64,000 bases of DNA, from positions 62,001-126,000 of the forward strand of contig JAFEMX010000010.1 in NCBI GenBank assembly GCA_016892645.1, in the 5' to 3' direction. Each line of letters opens with the position of its first letter. The first letter of the stretch is position 1. Positions 1 through 8,738 of the stretch are shown here, one piece after another. The position numbers and the translations under genes were made by a program. Below the pieces are notes generated by a model that had not been told where the DNA came from, made no database searches, and saw only the letters and a program-made list of their open reading frames with translations. The DNA is from Micrococcaceae bacterium RIT 802. GTDB lineage: Bacteria; Actinomycetota; Actinomycetes; Actinomycetales; Micrococcaceae.

Positions 1-178
1 CGTCATCGATACCGGGCAACACCCGATCGTCATCGCCGGTGACACGGCCGTCTGGTTTGGCGAGCTCGACGACCCCCGGACCGAGGGCCAGCACCTGATC
101 CGTTCCCTCGACCCCGCGCAAGTGTGGCTCGCGCATGCGCACGAGCCGTGGAGACCCGGCACGCGCGACGCCGGCTAG
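1..178 (+). CDS. C-terminal end of an MBL-fold metallohydrolase (partial)
   Basis: The open frame runs in from the left edge, with its first complete codon at base 2, and stops with TAG at 176-178. The 58 visible residues contain the strand-turn-strand pattern TGQHPIVIAGDT, followed by a short tail with an AHAHEPW segment. That pattern resembles the last metal-ligand (GDT) region of N-acyl-homoserine-lactonase-like metallo-beta-lactamase-fold hydrolases. Only the C-terminus is present, so the upstream HxHxDH motif cannot be checked and the substrate is unknown. A hairpin follows 22 bases after the stop. The family call is moderately secure; lactonase activity is only a possibility. Confidence 0.55.
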   Translation, partial: VIDTGQHPIVIAGDTAVWFGELDDPRTEGQHLIRSLDPAQVWLAHAHEPWRPGTRDAG

Positions 179-200
179 GACCGCAGGACCGATGGGAACG

Positions 201-231
201 ACGGCGGCACCCGGCTTCGCGCCGCCGCCGT
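201..231. terminator. Hairpin terminator after the MBL-fold gene
   Basis: ACGGCGGC at 201-208 pairs with GCCGCCGT at 224-231 across a 15-base loop that can itself pair in part. It belongs to the recurrent ACGACGGCGGCGC-type hairpins of this window (also at 4332, 11993 and 37307). No T-run follows, as is common for high-GC actinobacterial terminators. Confidence 0.5.
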
Positions 232-381
232 GATCTCCGCAGGGCGCCCCCGACCCGCTCTTGACCTTCCCGTGAGGCTCGCCTAGATTGAGGTCCAGAT
301 CACGTTTTTACAAAGATTTTCAGACGATCTGTGTCAATGCTCGCCCACCTCGCCTAGGTCTTCCTACGGAGCGTGATAGTC

Positions 382-1014
382 GTGACAAACGTCGGCCTGC
401 TATATGTCGGGGCGGTGCTGTTCATCAACGGGTTGATGCTCATCGGCCTCGTGCCGGGCAAGTCAGCCGCCATCCTGAACTTCTTCGTGGGGGCCATGCA
501 GGTCGTCTTCCCGACCATCGTCATCCTCCAGGCGGCCGGGGACATCCCCACCATCCTCGGCGCCTCCGGCCTTTACCTCTTCGGGTTCACCTACCTCTAC
601 GTCGGCTTCAACCAGGTCTTCGGCCTACCCGGGGAAGGCCTGGGCTGGTTCTCGCTCTTCGTCGCCATCTGCGCCGTCGTTTTCGCCGTCCTGCAATTCA
701 CCACCGTCGGCGACCCGGTGTTCGGCGTGCTATGGCTGTTGTGGGCCATCCTCTGGTTCTTCTTCTTCCTCCTCCTGGGCCTGAACATGGAGCACCTGAC
801 GATCTTCACCGGCTGGTTCACAGCCATCGTCGCCCACGTGACGGGCACCATTCCCGCACTTTTCCTGCTGACCGGAAAGTTCGAGCCCACGGCGGGGGCC
901 GCCTGGGCGGCAGCCGCGGGAGGCGTGGTCTCGGTGCTGGTCGCCGTCGTCATGGCCCGGCGCGCACGCCGGACCACCGGTGCCACGGCCACCCCGGCGG
1001 AGGTGGTCGCCTGA
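382..1014 (+). CDS. AmiS/UreI-family amide or urea channel
   Basis: This 210-residue, highly hydrophobic protein begins MTNVGLLYVGAVLFINGL and has about six membrane helices. It matches the AmiS/UreI family of proton-gated urea and short-chain amide channels in length and N-terminus. I place the start at the GTG at 382, because GGAG at 368-371 lies 10 bases upstream of it. The in-frame GTG at 373 would be only one base from that site. It is followed by an FmdB-like gene and a formamidase on the same strand, so its likely job is uptake of formamide or another small amide for hydrolysis in the cytoplasm. The substrate is inferred from context. Confidence in the family is high. Confidence 0.85.
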   Translation: MTNVGLLYVGAVLFINGLMLIGLVPGKSAAILNFFVGAMQVVFPTIVILQAAGDIPTILGASGLYLFGFTYLYVGFNQVFGLPGEGLGWFSLFVAICAVVFAVLQFTTVGDPVFGVLWLLWAILWFFFFLLLGLNMEHLTIFTGWFTAIVAHVTGTIPALFLLTGKFEPTAGAAWAAAAGGVVSVLVAVVMARRARRTTGATATPAEVVA

Positions 1015-1113
1015 GGAGCGCAGCAGCCACCGGGCCGCCCGCCACCCAGGCTCCCTGACCCGCGGCCCGCTCTCGTCCCGTGGGAGCCGTACCGTGAGGA
1101 ACCAGGAGCAATC

Positions 1114-1401
1114 GTGCCCCTCTATGAATTCCGCTGCCCCGAAGGCGACGTCTTCGAGCAGTCCCACCCCATGGACCAGCGGCCCGATGAGGCCTCCTGC
1201 CCCGTCTGCGGGAAGTCCTCCCGCCGACGCATGCCCAGCCCCCGTCTCTCGATCGCCGGCGGTTCGGCCTACGGGCTGGTCGACGCCACGCGCCGCAGCG
1301 CGCACGAACCCGAAGTGGTTTCCGCCCTGCCGACCGGCCCACGCCGTCCCGGCTCCGGTTACACCACCAATCCGCTGCACCAGAAACTTCCGCGCTCCTG
1401 A
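1114..1401 (+). CDS. fmdB: FmdB-family zinc-ribbon protein
   Basis: This 95-residue protein starts at GTG 1114 behind an AGGAG site. It opens MPLYEFRCPEG and carries a CPVC knuckle at residues 29-32, the hallmark of the FmdB putative regulatory family found beside amidase genes. The first knuckle has only C8: the expected second cysteine (CxxC) is replaced by the PEGD run, so a complete four-cysteine zinc site is not visible. The C-terminal half is rich in Arg, Ser and Pro and looks disordered. It lies between amiS and the formamidase gene, 53 bases before the latter. Its biochemical role is not established; control of the amide operon is the usual proposal. Confidence 0.75.
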   Translation: MPLYEFRCPEGDVFEQSHPMDQRPDEASCPVCGKSSRRRMPSPRLSIAGGSAYGLVDATRRSAHEPEVVSALPTGPRRPGSGYTTNPLHQKLPRS

Positions 1402-1454
1402 ATCGGCGCGGACCGCCCGGTCCACGGACCGGAATCACAGTTAGGGAAGATGAC

Positions 1455-2714
1455 ATGCCTGAAGTGCTCTTTTCGCTCGATTCGAACAAGAAGTTCAAGG
1501 ACCAGGAGAAACTGGGGCACAACCGGTGGCACCCCGAGATCCCACCGGTGGCCACCGTCAAGCCCGGCGACGTGTTCCGTGTCGACTGCCGGGAATGGTT
1601 CGACGGAGCCATCGTCAACGACGACTCGGCCCAGGACATCCTCGATGCACCGCTCCTGACCGTGCACACGCTCAGTGGCCCGTTCGCGGTCGAGGGCGCC
1701 AAGCCAGGCGACCTGCTGATCGTGGACATCCTCGATGTCGGCCCGATCCCGCAGGAGGACTCCGGTCCCCTGGCCGGGCAGGGCTGGGGCTACACGGGGA
1801 TCTTCTCCAAGAACAATGGCGGCAGCTTCCTGGTGGATCAGTTCCCCGACGCCTACAAGGCCGTCTGGGACTTCCAGGGCCAGGTCGCGACCTCGCGGCA
1901 CGTCCCGGAGGTCTCCTTCGAGGGGCTCATCCACCCGGGCCTGATGGGCACGGCACCGTCGGCGGACCTGCTCGCCAAGTGGAACAAGCGCGAGGGCGAC
2001 CTCATCGCCACGGACCCGAACCGCGTCCCGCCACTGGCACTACCGCCGGAGGCAGAACACGCGGTGCTGGGCGGCCTGCCCCGCGACCAATGGGGCAGGG
2101 TCGGCGGCGAGGCGGCGCGCACCGCTCCCCCGCGCGAGAACGGTGGCAACCAGGACATCAAGAACCTGTCCAAGGGAACCCGCGTCTTCTACCCGGTGTT
2201 CGTCGACGGGGCCAACCTCTCGGTGGGCGACCTCCACTTCTCCCAGGGCGATGGCGAGATCACCTTCTGTGGCGGCATCGAAATGGGCGGCTTCATCGAT
2301 CTGCGGGTCGACCTGATCCGCGGTGGCATGGAAACCTACGGCGTCAGCGAGAACGCCATCTTCATGCCCGGCCGGGTCGAACCCCAGTTCAGTGAATGGC
2401 TGGCCTTCTCGGGCACCTCGGTGACCCTCGACGGCGAGCAGCGCTACCTGGATTCGCATCTGTCCTACCAGCGCGCGTGCCTGCACGCCATCGACTACCT
2501 GGCCAAGTTCGGCTACGCCCCGGAGCAGGCCTACCTGCTCCTCGGTGCGGCGCCCGTGGAAGGACGGCTCTCCGGGGTGGTCGACATCCCGAACTCGTGT
2601 TCGACGATCTACCTGCCCACCGCGATGTTCAACTTCGACATCCGGCCATCGGCGGATGGGCCGCACCAGATCGACGCCGGGATCGGAGCACCCCGGGCGG
2701 CCAACAACGGCTGA
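1455..2714 (+). CDS. fmdA: Formamidase (acetamidase/formamidase family)
   Basis: This 419-residue protein hydrolyses formamide (possibly also acetamide) to the acid and ammonia in the cytoplasm. It is full length for the FmdA_AmdA family. It begins MPEVLFSLDSNKKFKDQ and keeps the family segments HNRWHPEIPPVATV (about 22-35), GDLLIVDILDVGP (about 85-97), HPGLMGTAPS (about 160-169) and FCGGIEMGGFIDLR (about 272-285). The ATG at 1455 follows a GGGAAG site. The gene is last in the amiS-fmdB-fmdA operon and is followed at 2754 by a strong hairpin. Together the three genes supply nitrogen from small amides. Acetamidase is the only serious alternative and cannot be excluded by sequence alone. Confidence 0.9.
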   Translation: MPEVLFSLDSNKKFKDQEKLGHNRWHPEIPPVATVKPGDVFRVDCREWFDGAIVNDDSAQDILDAPLLTVHTLSGPFAVEGAKPGDLLIVDILDVGPIPQEDSGPLAGQGWGYTGIFSKNNGGSFLVDQFPDAYKAVWDFQGQVATSRHVPEVSFEGLIHPGLMGTAPSADLLAKWNKREGDLIATDPNRVPPLALPPEAEHAVLGGLPRDQWGRVGGEAARTAPPRENGGNQDIKNLSKGTRVFYPVFVDGANLSVGDLHFSQGDGEITFCGGIEMGGFIDLRVDLIRGGMETYGVSENAIFMPGRVEPQFSEWLAFSGTSVTLDGEQRYLDSHLSYQRACLHAIDYLAKFGYAPEQAYLLLGAAPVEGRLSGVVDIPNSCSTIYLPTAMFNFDIRPSADGPHQIDAGIGAPRAANNG

Positions 2715-2753
2715 CCCGGGACACACGCCGGGCGTCCTGGGAAACGCCCACCG

Positions 2754-2783
2754 GCCGGACGGCGCAGCCTTGCGCCGTCCGGC
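2754..2783. terminator. Strong terminator hairpin of the formamide operon
   Basis: GCCGGACGGCGCA (2754-2766) and TGCGCCGTCCGGC (2771-2783) form a perfect 13-bp stem with the 4-base loop GCCT, 39 bases after the fmdA stop and just before the convergent ArsR gene. It could serve both strands. Confidence 0.8.
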
Positions 2784-2847
2784 TGTACGTGCGGAGGAAC
2801 CGGTCGCGCACCTGGCGAAACAAGCCGTTTCGCGGCGACACCCTACA

Positions 2848-3174
2848 TCACGAACTGGACGGCGCCTCGGCCCCGACGATCGCGGCCAGCAGGCCGGGGA
2901 AGCGCTCCTCCAGGCATGAGCTCCGCAGGGTGTTCAGGATCGCGGTGCCCTGGTAGCGCTGTTCGATGATTCCTGCCAGGCGCAGCACGCGGAAATGGTG
3001 GGTGGCCGTGGATCGGCTGACGGGCAGCTCGAAGGCGATGCAGGCCTGGTCGTGGCAGCCGTTCGCCAGCTGCACCACGATCCGCCGGCGCATCGGATCG
3101 GCCAGCGCCGACAGCACGGCGTCCAGGGACAGCTCCACGACGTCGGGGTGCTCCAGGGTGCGGGGGGTGCTCAT
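2848..3174 (-). CDS. ArsR-family winged-helix regulator
   Basis: This 108-residue protein has a typical ArsR/SmtB winged helix: ALADPMRRRIVVQL (about 22-35), a recognition helix region VSRSTATHHFRVLRLAGII (about 51-69) and a wing. Cysteines are present (CHDQAC), but no classical metal-binding CxC motif is seen in the recognition helix, so metal sensing is not indicated. It is divergent from the alcohol dehydrogenase at 3268. The 93-base gap between them holds a perfect 14-bp palindrome and a repeated half-site, so repression of itself and of the dehydrogenase is likely. The inducer, perhaps an aldehyde or alcohol, is unknown. Confidence 0.85.
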   Translation of the reverse strand: MSTPRTLEHPDVVELSLDAVLSALADPMRRRIVVQLANGCHDQACIAFELPVSRSTATHHFRVLRLAGIIEQRYQGTAILNTLRSSCLEERFPGLLAAIVGAEAPSSS

Positions 3175-3209
3175 CAGTCCATCTTCGGTACGGGGCGGGA
3201 TTCGCTACG

Positions 3210-3242
3210 ACGATGATCATCGTACTACGCTGTTCATCGTAC
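3210..3242. promoter_or_regulatory. Candidate ArsR operator
   Basis: ACGATGATCATCGT at 3210-3223 is a perfect 14-bp palindrome. TCATCGTACT occurs twice, at 3217-3226 and 3233-3242. The sites lie in the divergent promoter between the ArsR gene and adh, 26 bases or more before the adh start, where a repressor would block both genes. Confidence 0.65.
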
Positions 3243-3267
3243 TTTAGTCCCCCACCCGAAGGACACC

Positions 3268-4311
3268 ATGCTGACCGTCAACGCCTATGCAGCACCCGCG
3301 GCCGGGGAACCCCTGGTCCCCACCACCATCGAACGCCGCGACGTCGGCCCGAACGACGTGTTGATCGACATCAAGTACGCCGGTATCTGCCACTCCGACA
3401 TCCACACCGTCCAGGGCGACTGGGGTCCCCAGCAGTACCCGCTGGTCCCCGGCCACGAGATCGTCGGCTTCGTGACCGAGGTCGGTTCCGACGTCACCAC
3501 CCACCAGGTCGGTGACCGTGTCGGCGTCGGCTGCATGGTCAATTCCTGTGGTGAGTGCGCGCAGTGCCGCCGCGGCGAGGAGCAGTTCTGCGTCCAGGGC
3601 AACATCGGCACCTACGGGGCGGTGGACCGCGACGGCACCATCACCCAGGGCGGCTACTCCACCCATGTGGTCGTCGACGCCGGCTTCGTGCTGCGCGTCC
3701 CCGAGGCCCTGGACTTCGCCTCCGCCGCCCCGCTGCTGTGCGCGGGCATCACGACCTATTCCCCGCTGCGCCACTGGAAGGTGGGTGCGCGCTCCCGCGT
3801 CGCCGTCGTGGGCATGGGCGGGCTGGGGCACATGGGCGTGCAGATCGCCCACGCGATGGGCGCCGAGGTCACGGTCCTGTCGCAGACGCTCTCGAAGCAG
3901 GAGGACGGCAAGCGCTTCGGCGCCGACCACTACTTCGCGACCAGCGACCCGGAGACCTTCACCCAGCTGGCCAGCTCGTTCGACTTCATCCTGAACACGG
4001 TCAGTGCCGAGATCGACCTCAACGCCTACCTGTCCCTGTTGGACGTGGACGGCACCATGGTCAACGTCGGCGCCCCGCCGGCGGCCCTGCCCGTCACCCC
4101 GTTCACCCTGATCGGCGCCCGCCGCTCCTTCGCCGGTTCGCTGATCGGCGGCATCCGGGAGACCCAGGAGATGCTCGACTTCTGCGCCGAGCACGGCATC
4201 AACGCGGCCACCGAGCTCATCGGGGCCGACCAGATCAACGAGGCGTACGAGCGCGTCATGACCTCCAAGGTCCGCTACCGCGCCGTCATCGACACCTCGA
4301 CGCTCGGCTGA
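3268..4311 (+). CDS. Zinc-dependent NAD(P)-alcohol dehydrogenase (YahK/cinnamyl-alcohol type)
   Basis: This 347-residue medium-chain dehydrogenase oxidises or reduces alcohol/aldehyde pairs. It shows the catalytic zinc region GICHSDIH (C and H ligands near residue 38), the GHEIVGFV glycine/histidine signature (about 60-67), a structural zinc cluster with four cysteines between residues 91 and 111 and a Rossmann motif [13 protein letters not shown]. The HSD residues place it with the cinnamyl-alcohol/YahK subgroup, which usually reduces aldehydes with NADPH. It is divergent from an ArsR regulator and ends in a terminator at 4332. Its last 192 bases plus the terminator are duplicated at 11781-12066, where the rest of the gene is missing. 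Confidence 0.88.
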   Translation: MLTVNAYAAPAAGEPLVPTTIERRDVGPNDVLIDIKYAGICHSDIHTVQGDWGPQQYPLVPGHEIVGFVTEVGSDVTTHQVGDRVGVGCMVNSCGECAQCRRGEEQFCVQGNIGTYGAVDRDGTITQGGYSTHVVVDAGFVLRVPEALDFASAAPLLCAGITTYSPLRHWKVGARSRVAVVGMGGLGHMGVQIAHAMGAEVTVLSQTLSKQEDGKRFGADHYFATSDPETFTQLASSFDFILNTVSAEIDLNAYLSLLDVDGTMVNVGAPPAALPVTPFTLIGARRSFAGSLIGGIRETQEMLDFCAEHGINAATELIGADQINEAYERVMTSKVRYRAVIDTSTLG

Positions 4312-4404
4312 CCCCGCAAGACCCCTGAGAACGACGGCGGCGCACACGTTGCGCCGCCGTCGGCGGGTTAGGGGGCTATGGCCCCGGCGGACGGGCGTCC
4401 CGGG
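4120..4404 (+). repeat. Left copy of an imperfect direct repeat (adh 3' end plus terminator)
   Basis: This stretch of about 285 bp covers the last 64 codons of adh, the terminator and the following GC-rich spacer. It recurs at 11781-12066 in the same orientation. By hand alignment I count about 14 substitutions and one single-base indel, so roughly 95 percent identity. The two copies bracket the polyol cassette. Confidence 0.85.
4332..4362. terminator. Terminator of the alcohol dehydrogenase
   Basis: CGACGGCGGCGCA (4332-4344) and TGCGCCGCCGTCG (4350-4362) make a perfect 13-bp stem with the loop CACGT. It lies 20 bases after the adh stop and faces the AraC-type gene that ends at 4417. The same hairpin is duplicated at 11993-12023. 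Confidence 0.85.
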
Positions 4405-4416
4405 GCGGGCCGCCTG

Positions 4417-5337
4417 TCAGAAGACCCGATCCCGCTTCGATTTCCGGTATTCAGACGGTGTGCACCCGTGTTCCCGCAGGAACTGCCGATTGAAATTCGA
4501 GAGATTCTGATAGCCCACGGTGCCCGCGATCTCTGCCACCGAGTCCGCACCGAGCTCGAGCAGCTTGCACGCCTGCGCGAGTCGGAGCCGTCGGACAATG
4601 GCACTGAAGGTGTGTCCGCTGGCCTGCTTGAAAAAGCGCGAGAAGGTGGATTCGGACATGCCGCTCAATGCGGCCGCTGTGGAGAGCCGGACATCCCCGG
4701 TGAGGTTCTCGAACACGTACTCGATGGCACGACTGATGATTCTTTGCGCTTCGGGGTTGTCCAACGTGGGAATCCATTCGTTGGAGAGGTAACGCCGCTC
4801 GGCCTCCGGGGCACTGGACAGCAGATGGAGGAGCTCGAAGACGACGGCGATGCGCCCAGCCCCCGTAGTGCCTCCCATGTCGCGCAGTAGATGCGCGGCC
4901 TGCGCCGCGGTTTCCCCCTGGAACTCTATGCCCCGCGTGGCGTTGGCCAGCAGGGGGTCCAGGGCGTCGAGCTCGGGCATGACAGACTGGCAACTCCTGA
5001 TCCACCGATCGTGGAACTGGAGGACGACATCACGATCGTGGATGCTCTCGCCCCGCACCAGATCACTGATCCAGTCATGGGGTAGTTGCGGGCCCGTGAA
5101 CACGACCTGTCCTGCAGCAAAGCGACCCACCGCATCTCCAACGATGTACCGCCCCACGCCCTTCTGGATCAAATGCACCTCGTACTCCGGGTGGAAATGC
5201 CACCGTGCGAAGGGCGACGGGTATCCGTGTTTGTGCCAACGCGTGGAGAACCGCGGATCCTGCGGAACCACTTCCAGCGCGGCAGGTATCCGGGCATAGT
5301 CCGGGTACTCCGGATCTGCCGGGTTGCTGTGCGGCAA
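4417..5337 (-). CDS. AraC-family transcriptional regulator of the polyol cassette
   Basis: This 306-residue protein has an N-terminal cupin-like sensor domain, with WHFHPEYEVHLIQKGVGRYIVGD at about residues 46-68, and a C-terminal pair of AraC helix-turn-helix motifs (ALSGMSESTFSRFFKQASG and VAEIAGTVGYQNLSNFNRQF). It is complete and starts at 5337. It is divergent from the SDR, transporter, dehydrogenase and kinase genes at 5518-11663, with a 180-base promoter region between. It is therefore the likely activator of that operon in response to its sugar alcohol. The gene ends 12 bases beyond the left direct repeat. Confidence 0.88.
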   Translation of the reverse strand: MPHSNPADPEYPDYARIPAALEVVPQDPRFSTRWHKHGYPSPFARWHFHPEYEVHLIQKGVGRYIVGDAVGRFAAGQVVFTGPQLPHDWISDLVRGESIHDRDVVLQFHDRWIRSCQSVMPELDALDPLLANATRGIEFQGETAAQAAHLLRDMGGTTGAGRIAVVFELLHLLSSAPEAERRYLSNEWIPTLDNPEAQRIISRAIEYVFENLTGDVRLSTAAALSGMSESTFSRFFKQASGHTFSAIVRRLRLAQACKLLELGADSVAEIAGTVGYQNLSNFNRQFLREHGCTPSEYRKSKRDRVF

Positions 5338-5517
5338 TGCTGGCTCCCACCGCTCGAAGGGTCATGGCAGTGCGCAAAATAGTATCAGAAATTGCGGTTT
5401 GGTCCGCTAGCTGCATCCCTTGGGCGCCGATAGCGTGAATGGCGTGGATCACACATCCACCCTCGACGCGGAGCAGGGATCGCCCGGCCCGCGCATCACG
5501 GAGTCAGGAGCCCCACC

Positions 5518-6300
5518 ATGTCCCTTGCGTCAACGGAATTCGCCGAGCGCTTCAGCCTTGCCGGCAAGGTAGCCGTCGTCACCGGTGCCAGCCGTGGACT
5601 CGGCGTCGGCTTCGCCCGGGCCCTCGCAGCCGCCGGCGCCGCCGTCGTCCTGGTGGGCCGGAACGCCGAGGCTGGCCACATGGTCGTGGAGGATCTGCAG
5701 GCCAGCGGTGCCCGCGCCGTGTTCGTCACCGCCGACGTCACCAGCCGCAACGACGTGGAGGGATTGCTGGCCGAAAGCATCGCCGCATTCGGCCAGGTGG
5801 ACGTCCTGGTCAACAACGCCGGAGCCTGCATCCACGCGGACTCCCTCGACGTCACCGACGACGACTGGCGTGCGGTGATGGACGTCAACCTGGATGCCGT
5901 CTGGAGGTGCAGCCAGGTTTTCGGCCGCTATTTCATTGATCGTGGAGCCGGCAACATCGTCAACATCGGTTCGATGTCCGGAATCATCGTCAACCGCCCG
6001 CAATGGCAGCCCGCCTACAACGCCTCCAAGGCCGCCGTCCACCATCTGACCCGCAGCCTGGCCGCAGAGTGGGCACCTTCGGGAGTCCGCGTCAACGCCC
6101 TGGCCCCCGGCTACATCAGAACCGACATGTCACCTGTCGACGAGCCGCGATTCCATCGGCACTGGATCGAAGACAACCCCATGCAACGGGTGGGAAACGT
6201 CGACGAACTGGCGCCCGCCGTGGTGTTCCTCGCCAGCGATGCTTCAACCTTCATCACCGGTACCGTCCTGGTCGCCGATGGCGGCTACACGGCCTTCTAG
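5518..6300 (+). CDS. SDR-family oxidoreductase (probable polyol or sugar dehydrogenase)
   Basis: This 260-residue classical short-chain dehydrogenase has TGASRGLGVGFA (about 21-32), NNAGA (about 100-104), a catalytic Ser in NIGSMSG and the YNASK motif near residue 163. It also carries the common C-terminal pattern LASDASTFITGTVLVADGGYTAF. It starts at ATG 5518 behind CAGGAG. As first gene of the operon with a sugar ABC importer, a zinc polyol dehydrogenase and a PfkB kinase, it probably oxidises a hexitol or pentitol (mannitol, sorbitol or arabitol) or a derived keto sugar. The exact substrate cannot be read from the sequence. Confidence 0.85.
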   Translation: MSLASTEFAERFSLAGKVAVVTGASRGLGVGFARALAAAGAAVVLVGRNAEAGHMVVEDLQASGARAVFVTADVTSRNDVEGLLAESIAAFGQVDVLVNNAGACIHADSLDVTDDDWRAVMDVNLDAVWRCSQVFGRYFIDRGAGNIVNIGSMSGIIVNRPQWQPAYNASKAAVHHLTRSLAAEWAPSGVRVNALAPGYIRTDMSPVDEPRFHRHWIEDNPMQRVGNVDELAPAVVFLASDASTFITGTVLVADGGYTAF

Positions 6301-6336
6301 TCGCTATACACCGGACCAAGCAGAGAGATCCCGTCC

Positions 6337-7809
6337 ATGACATCATCTACTCCTCCCCCACCACTGTCGCGCCGTGGATTCCTCCAATTCGGCGGTCTCG
6401 GTGCCGGTGCCCTGCTGGGGGCCTCCGCGCTCGGCGGCTGCACCTCGAACACCGCCAGCACGGCTGTTGCCTCAGCGACCGGCGACGCGTGGAGGCAATT
6501 TGCGGGGACGACCATCAACTTCATCTCGGAGAACACGGCGCCGACGGCAGCCATTGCCGCCGACCTGCGTCCCTTCTTCGAACTCACCGGAATCACCGTC
6601 AACGTCGTCAGCCTGGAGTTGCAGGCACTGGTCCAGCGGGTGGCCCTCGATCTCGCGGGCGGCCAATCACAGTACGACGTCATCTATGCCGACCCGTACC
6701 AGGTGCTGGCGCCCTACAGTGCGGGCCTGGCCGATCTCCGCGAGCTCAATGCCGGCTCCTCCTTGCCGTCACTCGAGCAGGGCTTCGCTGATTTTATCCC
6801 CACCCAGCTCAAGGCCACCGGACAGTTCGGCGCGGGAGGGGAGATCTTTGCCCTGCCCTACGATGCACCGACCATGATCTGGCAGTACCGGGCGGACATC
6901 TTCGACAAGTATGGGGACCGCATGGCCTCCGATCTGGGATTTGATCCGACACCCGGGTCGGACCGGACCTGGGAGGAATACTGGCGGATCGCCGACTGGA
7001 TCAATAAGTACGTCAATGAGATTCCGTTCGGGACCGGCCAGCAGGCCAAGCAACACGACTCACTGATGTGCGACTTCTCCAACGTCCTGTGGTCCTATGG
7101 TGGCGACTACTTCGAGAATGGGCAGGACGTCGGTCTGTACGGGACCCGCGAACCGGGGCCTTGCCTGCTGCGCCAGCCCGAAGCCGTCGAAGCGGCGCAG
7201 TTCTACAACCGGCTCGTTTCCATCGCCCACCCGGGATCCCGCGGTTGGGACTGGGACGGCGTTGCGAACGCATTGCGGGCCGGGCAGATCGCCATGACGC
7301 CCAACTGGCACGAGAACGCCGCCTCCAATGAGATGGCCCAGCCGGGCCGCATCGACTACGCGCCCCTGCCCCGGGGACCGAAACGATCAGCCAACATCTT
7401 CGGGGGCACCGGCATCGCCATCAGCGGCAACAGCACGGGCGCCCGTCGCGGAGCCGCCTGGCTTTTCGCCAACTGGGCCACCTCTCCCAAGACGCAGCTA
7501 TCCAACCTGAAATCGCGCGTGGGCGGGGGCACCCCGACACGGGAGTCCGTCTACGATCTGGCCGAGGTCGAGAAGGCAGCGCACCGGCCGTCGAAATTGC
7601 CCAACATGCTCACGACGGCCGCCGTCACCACTGCGTGGGAGCCCGAATACATCGGGCTGCGGCCCAAGATTCCCATGTGGAACGAATGTGACACAGCACT
7701 ATTCACCGAACTGTCCCGCATGTTGGCAGGACAACAGAGCCCGGAGAGCGCCATGAACGCAGCAGCCGACAAAATCGACAAGATCGTCGCCCGGGGATGG
7801 GTCGCATGA
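6337..7809 (+). CDS. Extracellular solute-binding lipoprotein of a sugar/polyol ABC importer
   Basis: This 490-residue family-1 binding protein has a twin-arginine type leader, SRRGFLQFGGLG, followed by a lipobox (LGGC near residue 34). It is thus probably exported folded by Tat and anchored to the membrane as a lipoprotein. The mature part shows the usual two-lobed pattern, with YDVIYADPYQVL and WEEYWRIADWI segments and aromatic residues for sugar stacking. It is followed without a gap by two permeases. No ATPase gene is present in the cassette. It resembles polyol-binding (SmoE-like) proteins in context, but ligand specificity is inferred only from the neighbouring dehydrogenases and kinase. 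Confidence 0.88.
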   Translation: MTSSTPPPPLSRRGFLQFGGLGAGALLGASALGGCTSNTASTAVASATGDAWRQFAGTTINFISENTAPTAAIAADLRPFFELTGITVNVVSLELQALVQRVALDLAGGQSQYDVIYADPYQVLAPYSAGLADLRELNAGSSLPSLEQGFADFIPTQLKATGQFGAGGEIFALPYDAPTMIWQYRADIFDKYGDRMASDLGFDPTPGSDRTWEEYWRIADWINKYVNEIPFGTGQQAKQHDSLMCDFSNVLWSYGGDYFENGQDVGLYGTREPGPCLLRQPEAVEAAQFYNRLVSIAHPGSRGWDWDGVANALRAGQIAMTPNWHENAASNEMAQPGRIDYAPLPRGPKRSANIFGGTGIAISGNSTGARRGAAWLFANWATSPKTQLSNLKSRVGGGTPTRESVYDLAEVEKAAHRPSKLPNMLTTAAVTTAWEPEYIGLRPKIPMWNECDTALFTELSRMLAGQQSPESAMNAAADKIDKIVARGWVA

Positions 7810-8738
7810 GTACAACGGAGCTGACCCGAACCCAGCCAGTCACGACCCAGCCTCGGTCGGCAGCCCGGAGCAGGTGGCGGTTGACCTTCAACGGAGCCCT
7901 CCTGGCCCCCGGCGTCATCCTGCTCGGTGTGCTCTCCATCGTGCCGCTGGTGACGTTGATCGTCATGAGCTTCAGCCGCGTGCACCTGCTCGGTGGCATC
8001 CGCTTGGAATGGGCTGGCTTGGACAACTGGACGCGCGCCCTCACCGACCCCGACCTGTGGCAGAGCTGGGCACTGACCCTGCTGTACTTCGTGGCCACCC
8101 TCGGCATCGAAATGGTGCTCGGCCTGGCCATCGCGATCCTGCTGTCCAAGGTCGTCCGCGGGCAAGGTCCGCTCATGGTGCTGATCCTCCTGCCGATGTT
8201 CGCCGCCCCGGCCATCGTGGGTCTGGTCGGCCGCTACCTCACCGATCCGACGTTCGGCCTCTACGCCTGGTTCATGCAGCAAGTCGGGTTTTCCCAGGAC
8301 ATCCTCGGCAACCCCGTCAGCGCCTTCGTCGCGGTCACGCTGATGGACGTCTGGGAATGGACACCGCTGATCGTGCTGATCAGCCTGGCCGGCCTGAGCT
8401 CGGTGAACCCATCGATCATCGAAGCGGCGTCCTTGGACGGTGCCAACCAGTGGCGGATGCTCCGACACATCATCCTGCCCTCCATCACCAACATCCTGCT
8501 GGTGGCCCTGCTCATCCGTTCCATGGACGCAGTGCGCTACTTCGACATCATCACCGTCACCACCAATGGTGGCCCGGCGGATGCCACGAAAATCGTGCCA
8601 TTGCGACTCTACGAAGCCGGCTTCCGGTTCTTCGACCTCGGGTATGCCGCCGTCATCGGTCTGATGATGCTCGTACTCACCATTGTCATCGCCCGCTTGT
8701 TCGTTCGCCTGCTGACCGGAAAAGGACAACGCCCATGA
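7806..8738 (+). CDS. Sugar ABC transporter permease (MalF-type)
   Basis: This roughly 310-residue integral membrane protein has six predicted helices and the permease EAA loop, EAASLDGANQWRMLRHIILPSI. That loop contacts the ATPase. I choose the ATG at 7806, which overlaps the stop of the binding-protein gene as ATGA, over the in-frame ATG at 7797; translational coupling is likely. Its own stop overlaps the next permease start in the same way. Together with the second permease it forms the channel of a carbohydrate-uptake-1 type importer. Confidence 0.9.
   Translation: MSTTELTRTQPVTTQPRSAARSRWRLTFNGALLAPGVILLGVLSIVPLVTLIVMSFSRVHLLGGIRLEWAGLDNWTRALTDPDLWQSWALTLLYFVATLGIEMVLGLAIAILLSKVVRGQGPLMVLILLPMFAAPAIVGLVGRYLTDPTFGLYAWFMQQVGFSQDILGNPVSAFVAVTLMDVWEWTPLIVLISLAGLSSVNPSIIEAASLDGANQWRMLRHIILPSITNILLVALLIRSMDAVRYFDIITVTTNGGPADATKIVPLRLYEAGFRFFDLGYAAVIGLMMLVLTIVIARLFVRLLTGKGQRP

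Noticed and set aside
5338-5517. Specific AraC binding sites in the divergent promoter
   Set aside because: No clear direct repeats of the size AraC proteins use could be picked out with confidence, so no site is annotated.
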